The notes below the pieces were generated by a model. It did not search any database. It was not told the DNA's origin and saw nothing but the letters and a program-made list of their open reading frames with translations. From contig MHAR01000079.1 in the NCBI GenBank assembly GCA_001803045.1, forward strand, positions 1-58,571: a DNA stretch of 58,571 nucleotides, in the 5' to 3' direction. The translations under genes were made by a program, and so were the position numbers. Below, piece by piece: positions 24,258 to 33,668 of this stretch (positions are counted from its first letter, which is position 1; every line of letters starts with the position of its first letter). This stretch comes from Ignavibacteria bacterium RIFOXYB12_FULL_35_14 (lineage in GTDB: Bacteria; Bacteroidota; Ignavibacteria; Ignavibacteriales; Ignavibacteriaceae).

Positions 24258-27200
24258 AAATCCTTATTATGCAAATTAGATTTATGATCAGAATATTTTT
24301 GCTATCAGTTTTTATTTTAAGTTTATCCTTCGCTCAAGTTGAACATAAAGTGCTGGTCAATGGAAGCAGCTTTGAAATTTCTCTCCCAAACAAAGATTTT
24401 AACTATCGAGATGAACCCAAAGGTCAATTTACAATTAGAGATTATTATGAATTCACTGATGAATCCTCATCCCGTAATTTTAAGCTGCCGTCAAGAGATA
24501 TTATCGTAGCTATTCCTCCTGAGAGTAAACCGCAAATTTCAATAATCTCTTCGGTTCAAAATAAATATTATGGCATCGTTCCCACTCTTAATCCCTCATT
24601 AGAAATGATTGATGATTCAACAATTACAATCAAAGAGGTGGAATTTGCCAATAGATTGATAGCTGATAAACCAAAGCAGCTAATTGAAATAAAAGGATAC
24701 TTTTGGTTTAGAGATTTTTATTGTGTGCATATTAAAATAAACACACATCAATTTGATGAGATTGGTAATCAGCTTTCGGAGTTAAGAGATGTAAAACTGA
24801 AATTTGAATTTATTAATCAACCGAACTTTTTAAGTTCTTCTCCATTGGTAAATAACGGACAATTTGATGATAATATCAGCTTGGTTTTATCTAATGCGGA
24901 GATAGCCGAACAATTTCGAAGTGCTCCTAAAATTCTCTTAAATGATACAACTGGAAATTGGATTGACTATTCCGCTAATTACTTGAAGATTGGAACTGCA
25001 AGTGATGGACTTTTCAGAATTTATAAATCCGATTTAGAAGATTACGGGATCAATACGATCGGAATTAATTCCAAAACATTTCAACTATTTGAGTCAGGCA
25101 GTGAAAAACCAATTCATGTTTTTGGTGAATTTGATCTTGTATTTGATGATGGTAATTATATAGAATTCTATGGCACTAAAAATTATTCTAGAATTTCTCC
25201 GCGGGTTATCAATCCTAACAATAAACCATACAATAACTTTTTAGACAAATACACGGACACAACATTTTATTTTTTAACATGGGGCACAGCCGAAGGTCAA
25301 AGAGCAAAGGAGAAAATTTTTTTTCATTCTGCAGTAAATGATAGTCAGACTTATTTTACAAATTTTGTTCATATAGAACAAAATCCTAGGGATGCTCTAC
25401 ATTATACTTTTCATTCCGACTTAGTTGAAAGTCAATTTCCATTTTGGGATACAGGAAAAGGCTGGTACTGGCGGTTTTTAGCTAATTGGTCTGGTCCAGG
25501 AATTTTTACTATTCCGATTACCGATGTAATTCTAAACAAAACAGCGAAATTTTTCGGAAAGCTCTCAAGTTTTGGTTCTACTAGCTCATCAAAGGTACAT
25601 TTACTTCAGCTTTTGATTAATAATAATTTACTTGATTCCCAAGTTACGAACAGATATGACAGAGTTTTGTTAAGTGGTTCTATAAACACTGATCTTATAA
25701 ATAAAGGGGATAATCAATTAATGATGACTTATAACGATGCAAGTGGAGCCGCGAATGGAGTATTGTTGATCGATTGGGTTGAGGCAGAATATCCTAAAAA
25801 GTTAAAGCTCACTGCTGATTCCCTGTACTTTCAGTTTAAAGATATAGCTGTACCATCACTTAAAATGATCAAAATAGAAAATGTTAATGACACCGATTTT
25901 ATACTTTATAAAGTCAAACCAAATTTTCAGAGAATTACAGCTTACAACTTGGTTAACGGTGATTTATATTTTACTGACACAGTAAGTAATGAAGATGCCT
26001 ACTATATAGCTCGACAAAATCACTTTACGAAACCTATTTTCTTTAAATACAAAACTTTTGCTAATCTTAGAAATCAAAATAACCAATTAGACTATTTAGG
26101 TATTACGCACCCGGATTTTCTTTCATCCGTGAATGACTATGTTGACTATATTGCAGATAATTATTCAGTAACGGCAAATGTCTTTTCGGTTGAAGATATA
26201 TTTGATGAATTTGGTTACGGTTATCCTACGGCTGAATCGATCCGTGAATTTGTCTTGTTCAAATTTCAAAATGCTCCGTCTCCAAAACCATTATTCCTTG
26301 TTCTTTTTGGTGATGCAAATTATGACTATAAAAAGTATCGCACAGCTTCCCAAGGAATAATTGGCGGGGGGAATTTTGTACCATCTTTCGGATATCCGGT
26401 TAGTGATCAGTTTTATGCAATATGGGATTCTACGGGCTTTCGTCTTCCACAGATGTATGTTGGAAGAATTCCCATTAACAAAAGCAGCGAAATGGATTAC
26501 TATAAGTTGAAAGTGAAGAATAATATTGATAAGCCATTTGATGATTGGAATAAAAAATATCTCTTCTTCTCGGGAGGGAGAGCAAACTATCCAGATGAAA
26601 TAAACCTTTATAAATCAGTGAATGATTCCGTCATTAGTAAGTTTGTCAATCTTCCATCGCCTGCCGGTAAATATCATCACTTTTACAAAACTACGAATCC
26701 ACTTACCGATTTCGGACCTTTTTCAGAATCAGTTATTCAAGATGCGATTGATAATGGTGCGATTTTAATTTCTTACCTCGGGCATAGCGGTACAGCAACA
26801 TGGGATAATAGCATCAGCGATGTTCAGCAGCTTAAAAATAAAGTAAATAGAAATCCTGTTATTTCAGACTTTGGATGTTCCACAAATAAATTTGCTGAGC
26901 CTGACATTGTAGCTTTTGGTGAAAGATTTGTATTGGAGAATAATGGTCAGGCTTTAGGTTATATCGGAAATTCCGCCTTAGGATTTGTTTCTACGGCTAT
27001 CAAAGCACCGGGGAATTTTTATCAGTCTGTAATTGGGGATACAATTTTTCAAATTGGTAAAGCGCATCTTCACGCAAAGTATTTGATGTTTGAACAACTA
27101 AGCAGCTCGAATATTGTCAATCAATTCTCATTTTCAAATACACTAATTGGTGATCCTGTTGTCAAAATAAAAATCCCAAACAAGCCTAATTTAATAATCA

Positions 27201-29632
27201 CTCAGAATGATATTGTCTTTGAAGATAATTTAATTAATGATGCCGTTGATTCTATCCAAATAAAATTAGCGTTAAATAATTATGGTACTGTGGTTCCTCA
27301 GAATCTTAAATTTGCTTTAATTCATTCTTATCAGAATTCGATAATTGGACAGTATGAGCAAACTCGAGGTTTACCACATTTTAGCGATACTTTAAGCTTT
27401 TGGATTAATGTTCTCAACAAACCTGGGCAGCATACTCTTCAGATCAACCTTGATGTAGATAATTCTGTAAGTGAGATTTACGAGGATGATAATAATGTCG
27501 CTGTGCAATTCAATGTTGCTACAACGTCAATCAGAGATATGTTTGTTAACAGGTATGAGAATCCTAATATCGATAGCATGATTATATTAAATCCATCGAG
27601 TAAAAATGATAATGCCTTGTCACTTATTCTTCAGTCATCAGATAATGAAGATTTCATCACATTCCAGCAAATTAATTATCCTTTAGATACTTTCGCTACA
27701 AACATTATTTTTCCAACTTCAATTTCAAATAATCGGAGATGGATACGCTACAAACCAAATGATGGCATAGAATGGTCAACTCCGCTTTCATATTCAAAAT
27801 TATCAGGATCCAAATACTTACTTGCCGACGATTACACCTGGAGAAAACAGCAATTACAAAATATTAGAACTATAAATAATCAAGTTGAGCTATCTAAAGA
27901 TACAGTTACATTAACCATTATTTCGGCTGGGGGTTATTCAGGTCAATATTGTATAATTACTAGGAACGGAATAAATCTTTTAAGCAACACTTTTTTCCAA
28001 GGTTTGGGCATCGTAGTATTCGATGAAAAAACTTTAAATGTTGATACAACCGCCTGGTTTGATATTTTTAATAATTCGGCTTCTGCTAATTCATTTGCTC
28101 AACTAATAAATTCCATCCCAACAAACAAGCTTATTGCACTGGGAGTCTCCGGTGATGCAAAAAATAATAACTTTCCAGAAGTAATTAATGCAGTATTATC
28201 TCTCGGTGGGACGCGATTTCCTGAATTAAAATTCAAAGCTCCGTATGCCTTATTCGGAAAAAAAGGTGCCGACTCAACTCAAGTTAAGCAGTTTATAAAA
28301 AATCCTTTTGAAGGACCTCTCCAATTAGATACAACTGAAGTCAAATCATTAGGTTCAGGATTGTTGACAACCACACAAATCGGTCCCTCCTCAGAATGGA
28401 ACACATTAATAATTTCACAAACTATTCCGAACGATTCCGAGATCAAGATTCGTCCTTTAGGTATTATGCATGATGGAATTGTTGATACATTACCTTATCT
28501 GTCCATCATAAATAATGAAGCTGATTTATCTATAGTTTCAGCGAACGTGTATCCCTATTTAAAATTTCAGTCTGGACTCAAAGCTGATTCATTCCTAAAC
28601 TCTCCTCAACTACCAAAACTTGAAGTAGATTACAAAGGTATTGCGGAATTGGGAACAAACTATCAGGCAGTTGCTACTAAAAAAGATACTTTGGATCAAG
28701 GGGAGGATGGAAGACTTTCATTCTATGTTTTCAATGTAGGTGAAGCAGAAGCAAGCAATTTCAAAGTTGAAGTTGAGGTAATAAATTCTGATAATTCTTA
28801 TGAGAAGATTTTTAATTCCAATCTAAGTTTAGCACCCGGTCAAAAACAATTACTGGAAGTAGAATTTTCAACCACATTTGAATCGGGGAATAGAATCTAT
28901 AAAATTAATATTGATCCTGATAATCAGATTCATGAATATTATGAGGACAATAATATTTACTTGGCTCCTTTCTTCATCAAACCAGATACTACAGCACCTA
29001 GCCTGGTCGTGGCTTTTAATGGTACTGATATTATGGATGGCGATTATATCTCTCCTAATTCCGTGATTAAATTGGAGTTAAGCGATCCTTCGAATCTTCC
29101 AATAATTGATACAAGTGCAATAACTATCTATTTAGATGAAATGCCAATCTATTATGCACAAAATCCTAATATTCTTACTTATGCTTTCAATCCTAACAAT
29201 CCAAAAATCGTAGTGGAATATAAGCCTGTTCTCAATGAAGGCGAGCACACCCTTCAAGTAGTTGCTAATGACGGATTTGGAAATTTAGCCGACTCATCTG
29301 GATTTCAGAAGAGATTTTTAGTTTCAGGTGAGACAAAGATTTTAAATATTTATAATTACCCCAACCCCGTTAACGAAAACACCTATTTTACTTTCAGATT
29401 GACTCAAGTCCCTGACAATATAAAAATAATGGTTTACACCATTGCAGGCAGACTTGTTAAGGAAATTGTGAAGGCTGGTAGTGAACTAAATACCGATTTC
29501 AACAAAATCTTTTGGGATTGCAAAGACGAAGATGGTGACTTGCTTGGTAACGGTACTTATCTCTATAAAGTTATTATGGATACAGGTGAAAAAACCGAAA
29601 CTTCAGTTCACAAGATGGCAATCGTTCGTTAG
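24254..29632 (+). CDS. porU: C25 (gingipain-family) cysteine peptidase, candidate PorU sortase of T9SS
   Basis: 1792 residues with an N-terminal signal peptide (a GTG start at 24254; a Met a few codons on is also possible). The peptidase domain is near the middle: FGDANYDYK, then the catalytic His844 in YLGHSG and Cys875 in DFGCSTNKFAEPD. Downstream are CARDB-like beta domains (about 1000-1090 and 1440-1570, e.g. VSEIYEDDNN and IHEYYEDNN) and a T9SS-type C-terminal domain from NYPNPVNENTYFTFRLTQVP to KMAIVR. PorU cleaves cargo tails and attaches them to anionic LPS. At 1792 residues it is much longer than P. gingivalis PorU. It could instead be a C25 cargo protease; the coupled glycan genes favour sortase. 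Confidence 0.7.
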   Translation: MKILIMQIRFMIRIFLLSVFILSLSFAQVEHKVLVNGSSFEISLPNKDFNYRDEPKGQFTIRDYYEFTDESSSRNFKLPSRDIIVAIPPESKPQISIISSVQNKYYGIVPTLNPSLEMIDDSTITIKEVEFANRLIADKPKQLIEIKGYFWFRDFYCVHIKINTHQFDEIGNQLSELRDVKLKFEFINQPNFLSSSPLVNNGQFDDNISLVLSNAEIAEQFRSAPKILLNDTTGNWIDYSANYLKIGTASDGLFRIYKSDLEDYGINTIGINSKTFQLFESGSEKPIHVFGEFDLVFDDGNYIEFYGTKNYSRISPRVINPNNKPYNNFLDKYTDTTFYFLTWGTAEGQRAKEKIFFHSAVNDSQTYFTNFVHIEQNPRDALHYTFHSDLVESQFPFWDTGKGWYWRFLANWSGPGIFTIPITDVILNKTAKFFGKLSSFGSTSSSKVHLLQLLINNNLLDSQVTNRYDRVLLSGSINTDLINKGDNQLMMTYNDASGAANGVLLIDWVEAEYPKKLKLTADSLYFQFKDIAVPSLKMIKIENVNDTDFILYKVKPNFQRITAYNLVNGDLYFTDTVSNEDAYYIARQNHFTKPIFFKYKTFANLRNQNNQLDYLGITHPDFLSSVNDYVDYIADNYSVTANVFSVEDIFDEFGYGYPTAESIREFVLFKFQNAPSPKPLFLVLFGDANYDYKKYRTASQGIIGGGNFVPSFGYPVSDQFYAIWDSTGFRLPQMYVGRIPINKSSEMDYYKLKVKNNIDKPFDDWNKKYLFFSGGRANYPDEINLYKSVNDSVISKFVNLPSPAGKYHHFYKTTNPLTDFGPFSESVIQDAIDNGAILISYLGHSGTATWDNSISDVQQLKNKVNRNPVISDFGCSTNKFAEPDIVAFGERFVLENNGQALGYIGNSALGFVSTAIKAPGNFYQSVIGDTIFQIGKAHLHAKYLMFEQLSSSNIVNQFSFSNTLIGDPVVKIKIPNKPNLIITQNDIVFEDNLINDAVDSIQIKLALNNYGTVVPQNLKFALIHSYQNSIIGQYEQTRGLPHFSDTLSFWINVLNKPGQHTLQINLDVDNSVSEIYEDDNNVAVQFNVATTSIRDMFVNRYENPNIDSMIILNPSSKNDNALSLILQSSDNEDFITFQQINYPLDTFATNIIFPTSISNNRRWIRYKPNDGIEWSTPLSYSKLSGSKYLLADDYTWRKQQLQNIRTINNQVELSKDTVTLTIISAGGYSGQYCIITRNGINLLSNTFFQGLGIVVFDEKTLNVDTTAWFDIFNNSASANSFAQLINSIPTNKLIALGVSGDAKNNNFPEVINAVLSLGGTRFPELKFKAPYALFGKKGADSTQVKQFIKNPFEGPLQLDTTEVKSLGSGLLTTTQIGPSSEWNTLIISQTIPNDSEIKIRPLGIMHDGIVDTLPYLSIINNEADLSIVSANVYPYLKFQSGLKADSFLNSPQLPKLEVDYKGIAELGTNYQAVATKKDTLDQGEDGRLSFYVFNVGEAEASNFKVEVEVINSDNSYEKIFNSNLSLAPGQKQLLEVEFSTTFESGNRIYKINIDPDNQIHEYYEDNNIYLAPFFIKPDTTAPSLVVAFNGTDIMDGDYISPNSVIKLELSDPSNLPIIDTSAITIYLDEMPIYYAQNPNILTYAFNPNNPKIVVEYKPVLNEGEHTLQVVANDGFGNLADSSGFQKRFLVSGETKILNIYNYPNPVNENTYFTFRLTQVPDNIKIMVYTIAGRLVKEIVKAGSELNTDFNKIFWDCKDEDGDLLGNGTYLYKVIMDTGEKTETSVHKMAIVR

Positions 29633-29732
29633 TGATAGTTTTAAAATTATTTTAGACCGACACTTGAGGGTAACATTTTTTCCCCTTATGTTTTAGTCAA
29701 ATAAAAATTTTTATTCTTAATGTGAGTGGATT

Positions 29733-31073
29733 ATGAAAAAATTATACCTAATCATTTTCGTCTTATTTTTTTCTTCACTTAACTTTTCTCAATGGGGATA
29801 TCCAAAACAAAACAACGGTATGCTGACCGGTGGCTTGGGTCTTAATTGGATTGATGGCGAGCTTTTCTATTCTCTCAATTTTAATCCGGAAATTTCATTT
29901 GCAAATTTTGGTGTCGGACTTGATCTTAAGCTCGATATTGATTCTAAAGGAAATCTTCGTAAAGAAAATTTCAATGAATTTTCAGATTATCTAAGCATAA
30001 TTAGATACCTCCGTTACGGATTAAAAAACGATCCTGTATTTATTAAACTTGGTGCACTGGACTATTATACTTTGGGTCATGGCAGCATAATGTATTTATA
30101 CAACAACAGCCCAACTTACGATGTACGAAAAATTGGATTAGTCTTTGATGTCGATTTTGGTCAATTCGGATTTGAATCAATTTACAGCAAGTTTGGTGAA
30201 GCCGGTGTTGCCGGTCTGCGTGGATATGTCCGACCGTTAAAGTTTTCAAGTGCGGGTGATATCCCCATACTTGGTAGTCTCGAAGTTGGAGTTACGTATG
30301 CTGGAGATTTTCATGAGAATGCAGGGATTATCTCGGGCACCTATGATAATGTTCAGAGAAAAATTAATGTTACTAAAGATGAAGGAGCTATCAGCATTTT
30401 TGGTGTTGATTTAGGATTACCGATCATTCAAGGATCAATGGTTAACCTCACTCTTTATTTGGATTATGCTAACATATCAGGATTTGGAGGCGGAACAGCC
30501 ACAGGAGCAATTTTTAATTTCAATCCGCTCGGTCTTGTTTCCGGATCGGTAAAGCTTGAGAGAAGATTTAATGGTGATAACTATATCCCATCATACTTTA
30601 ATTCATTTTATGAACTAGAAAGATTTAAGCTCGATACAGCAACCGGAACATTTGTGAGCAAAGCACAATTACTTGCTGGAAATACTAATGTTGGCAATGG
30701 TTTTTACGGCGAACTTGGTGTAAATGTTTTAGGATTGTTCAATATTCTTGGCAGCTATCAAAGATTAGACAAGCATCCAACGAGCGGAATTCTGCATCTG
30801 GGAACTGAAATCGCTCCAGAAGGTTTTCCTCTACTTGCCCGTACAGGTTATGACAAAATCAATATTGTTGATGAAAAAGATCTGTTCAAGCTTGATGACC
30901 GTTCATATTTGTTTTTTGAGCTTGGTTATAAACCTTATCCATTTATGATTGTCTCAATGCTTTATAACTGGACTTTCAGTCCTATTAGAGATAAAGATGA
31001 TGAAGTAATCGATTTCAAACCACAGAAGAGAATTGAACCAAGAGTTTATTTTGTTTATCCTTTTAGTTTTTGA
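29733..31073 (+). CDS. Outer-membrane beta-barrel protein
   Basis: 446 residues with a signal peptide (MKKLYLIIFVLFFSSLNFSQ) and a C-terminal Phe (YFVYPFSF), typical of outer-membrane barrels. The body has repeated strand/turn units such as GGLGLNWIDGELFYSLNFNP, FANFGVGLDLKLDID and LGVNVLGLFNILGSYQRLD. No family could be named with certainty. It lies 100 bp after the C25 protein gene; the gap has CTTG and TATGTTTT about 20 bp apart, a possible promoter with one mismatch. A part in T9SS is possible only by proximity. Confidence 0.7.
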   Translation: MKKLYLIIFVLFFSSLNFSQWGYPKQNNGMLTGGLGLNWIDGELFYSLNFNPEISFANFGVGLDLKLDIDSKGNLRKENFNEFSDYLSIIRYLRYGLKNDPVFIKLGALDYYTLGHGSIMYLYNNSPTYDVRKIGLVFDVDFGQFGFESIYSKFGEAGVAGLRGYVRPLKFSSAGDIPILGSLEVGVTYAGDFHENAGIISGTYDNVQRKINVTKDEGAISIFGVDLGLPIIQGSMVNLTLYLDYANISGFGGGTATGAIFNFNPLGLVSGSVKLERRFNGDNYIPSYFNSFYELERFKLDTATGTFVSKAQLLAGNTNVGNGFYGELGVNVLGLFNILGSYQRLDKHPTSGILHLGTEIAPEGFPLLARTGYDKINIVDEKDLFKLDDRSYLFFELGYKPYPFMIVSMLYNWTFSPIRDKDDEVIDFKPQKRIEPRVYFVYPFSF

Positions 31074-31118
31074 GATTGATTTAGGCGGATCATCAAGTAC
31101 TTCACAAGTTAGATTAGC

Positions 31119-31760
31119 TCAAATATTATTTTCTAAAAATATTCGAAGTTCTTCAACTGAGAGAAAAACAAAATCACTTTTAAGCTGGAGAACTTTTTCT
31201 TTGGCATAGCTGTCCCACAGAACGGATGCAATCTTTACCCCGGCAGCTTTTGCAGCTTTAATATCTGCCGGCGAGTCACCAACCATCAAAACATGATTCT
31301 TTTCAAGTCCAAATTTATCGATGAACTTATTAATACCTTCTGCGGAGGGCTTATGGTCATTAACGTCATCACCTGTGATTATCAAATCAAAATAGGCATC
31401 GATCTCTAATTTTTTTTACGTGATGACTGCAGCTTTTTGTCCTTTACCGGTATAAATTGAGGCCAGAATATTATTCTTCTTCAGATATATCAATATATCC
31501 TTAATTCCTGGGTACAAATCTGCCATGTGGTGATTTCGGCTGTAAAAGTCGTAATATTCTTTTTTTGCAGTTTCAAAATTATCACCGCACATATCTTTTA
31601 GAATTTGATCTTCTGTCGGACCAAATAAACTTACGATTTCTTCCGGTGTAAATGTTTTACCAAGATATTTTTCTGTGATATGATTGAACGAGGCAAAGAT
31701 CAATTCATTTGTGGAAGTAAGCGTGCCGTCAATATCGAATATTACTCCTCTTAGTTTCAT
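31119..31760 (-). pseudogene. HAD phosphatase (phosphoglycolate phosphatase-like) with in-frame TAA
   Basis: Two pieces lie in the same frame: 31760-31419 carries FDIDGTLTSTNELIF (motif I, DxDGT) and SIYTGKG (motif II), and 31415-31119 carries KKLEIDAYFDLIITGDDVND, KPS (motif III) and MVGDSPADIKAAKAAG (motif IV). They are separated by one TAA at 31418-31416, next to an A8 tract. Relatives have a hydrophobic residue here (ITLKKL-like), so TTA to TAA is the simplest explanation. Without the stop it is a complete 213-residue enzyme. The upstream phosphoesterase gene overlaps its start by 4 bp. Confidence 0.8.
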
Positions 31761-33595
31761 TTTTCACCCGGAATAATTTTAAATACAATAATTTTTCCAT
31801 CCATGTTTGAAGCGGTAAAAGTATTACCGGTTATGTGCTTAACCGAATGAATTCGCGATGTTCCCATGAAAAATAGAGGGTGAACATTGTAGCTTTTATC
31901 AATTAAATAAACTATTCCGTTCTTGCTTCCGAAAACAATGTTTTGTTCCCAATCAATTATTCGATTAGGCATAGTATCTAAACTATATCCAACTTTAACC
32001 TCTTTAATAGGTTTTCCATCTGATGCAGAAGCGATATAAAATTTATCCAATAAGCTTTTAATAAAAATTTTCTTTTTATCCTGGCTTATTCCGATTGATT
32101 CCCAGCTATTGAAATCCTTTTTACGCCAAACAGTAGTACCGAGTGAAAGGTCAACTGCTGAAATAAATTTATCGGGCGTAGATACAAAAACATTTTTTCC
32201 GTCACTAACAGGCCAGCAAGCAGCGGGTGAGTAGTAAAAATTTTTATTTTCAGTCCACTTCCAGATTAGGCTGCCTGTTGTTTTACTCAAGCAGTAAAGG
32301 TAGCTGTCCCAGCTTCCAAAGACTATTTTATCTTGAATTACAACAGGAAGCGATTCAATCATTCCTTCTGCGGAGTTATTCTCCCAAATTAGTTCCAGGC
32401 TTTTTAAATCATAGCAAAAAACTTTTCCGGAAGCTGAACCAGCAATAACAGCTTTGGTTTTTGCGGAATTATAATTTATTCCTGTAATTACCAATTGCGC
32501 AGTTAACGCGTCATCTAATCCCAATGTTTGTACGATCTCACCATTTTCAGAATTGATTGTGATTAAATCACCTTCAATTGTAGCAAGTGCAAGTATGTTT
32601 TCTGCGATGGCTGGTAAACCGAAAATTGTTCTTCCCAAATTGCTTTGCCAGATTAAATTTCCTTGCAAGTTAAAACATGAAACCATACCATCTATTGTTG
32701 AACTGAAGATTCTGCCATTTTCAACCAGAAGCGACGTTGATACAGATTTTTTCAGATCTTTCTTCCATAGAATTTGGGCTTTATTTGAATGAAGGATGAA
32801 TTGCAAAGAATCAACTTTCGTGACTTGGTTTCGCTTATCTCGCGGTATCGATCCCCATATTTGCGGAATACTATCGACTTTAACTTCAAATAGTTTTAAT
32901 GAATCTTTTTCAATATCTATCAAAGTATAACCCGGTAATTTTTGTTCGCTAAGAGTTGATCTTCCCATGGCTGAGGGAATTCCTGCGAAGTTCATCAACA
33001 TATTTGCATGACCATGACCGATGAATATCGCTTTTATATTGTAATCGGCTAAGATATTAGTTACTTCAAACCAATTATCTACATCACCGTCAAGTGGATG
33101 ATGAATGTAAAAAATAATTTCTCTTTCAGGGGATGTTTCTTTTAGAACATTTTTTAACCAGTCCAAATCTTCTACTGAAACATGACCACCACCGCCTCGC
33201 CAGGGAATTCCGCTATTGATCCCAATGTGCCTGGTATTATTGAAATTAAAAACGAATTTATCATCACCCCAAAGCTCTTTAAATTTAGTACAGCCGCTTT
33301 CACTCCATTTTGTGTCATGATTGCCGGGAATGATGTAGTAATTAATTCTTAATCCATTTAAGATTTGTTTTGCTAATTCAAGCTCAGAGTTTCGACCTTT
33401 TTCTGCTATATCGCCTGTTGCAATTACAAATTTGATATCATCACGTTTGTTGATGTCATTAACAACTAATCTTAAATCGGTATCTGCTGCGGGTGCACCA
33501 ATGTGAATATCGGTTATCCACGCGTATTTGTAATTCTGACAGACAGATGAAACTGAGACAATTAAAGAAAAGAGAATGGTTAAGGCAATTTTCAT
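31757..33595 (-). CDS. Secreted calcineurin-like phosphoesterase fused to a PQQ-type beta-propeller
   Basis: 612 residues with signal peptide (to about residue 19). Residues 22-220 form a metallophosphoesterase with all five blocks: WITDIHIG, ATGDIAEKGR, IPGNHDTKW, FYIHHPLDG and GHGHANM. From about residue 265 to the end there are PQQ/outer-membrane-assembly-like repeats (GRIFSSTIDGMVSCFNLQGN, GSASGKVFCYDLKSLELIWE, GSWDSYLYCLSKTTGSLIWK), about six blades. The substrate is unknown; similar fusions occur in Bacteroidota. It ends in an ATGA overlap with the HAD gene. Confidence 0.85.
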   Translation of the reverse strand: MKIALTILFSLIVSVSSVCQNYKYAWITDIHIGAPAADTDLRLVVNDINKRDDIKFVIATGDIAEKGRNSELELAKQILNGLRINYYIIPGNHDTKWSESGCTKFKELWGDDKFVFNFNNTRHIGINSGIPWRGGGGHVSVEDLDWLKNVLKETSPEREIIFYIHHPLDGDVDNWFEVTNILADYNIKAIFIGHGHANMLMNFAGIPSAMGRSTLSEQKLPGYTLIDIEKDSLKLFEVKVDSIPQIWGSIPRDKRNQVTKVDSLQFILHSNKAQILWKKDLKKSVSTSLLVENGRIFSSTIDGMVSCFNLQGNLIWQSNLGRTIFGLPAIAENILALATIEGDLITINSENGEIVQTLGLDDALTAQLVITGINYNSAKTKAVIAGSASGKVFCYDLKSLELIWENNSAEGMIESLPVVIQDKIVFGSWDSYLYCLSKTTGSLIWKWTENKNFYYSPAACWPVSDGKNVFVSTPDKFISAVDLSLGTTVWRKKDFNSWESIGISQDKKKIFIKSLLDKFYIASASDGKPIKEVKVGYSLDTMPNRIIDWEQNIVFGSKNGIVYLIDKSYNVHPLFFMGTSRIHSVKHITGNTFTASNMDGKIIVFKIIPGEK

Positions 33596-33668
33596 AATAT
33601 TTTATTTATTTTTATGAACAAAGTTAGCAATATTTTTAATTCTACATTTTAACAATTCGAATCATACA

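Noticed and set aside
29733-31073. Calling this barrel PorV or another named T9SS part
   Set aside because: It lacks the FadL/PorV opening motif; only proximity to the C25 gene supports it.
31416-31418. Programmed readthrough or recoding of the TAA in the HAD gene
   Set aside because: It is TAA and not the recodable TGA, and the A8 tract would cause frame change, not readthrough. A plain nonsense mutation is simpler.
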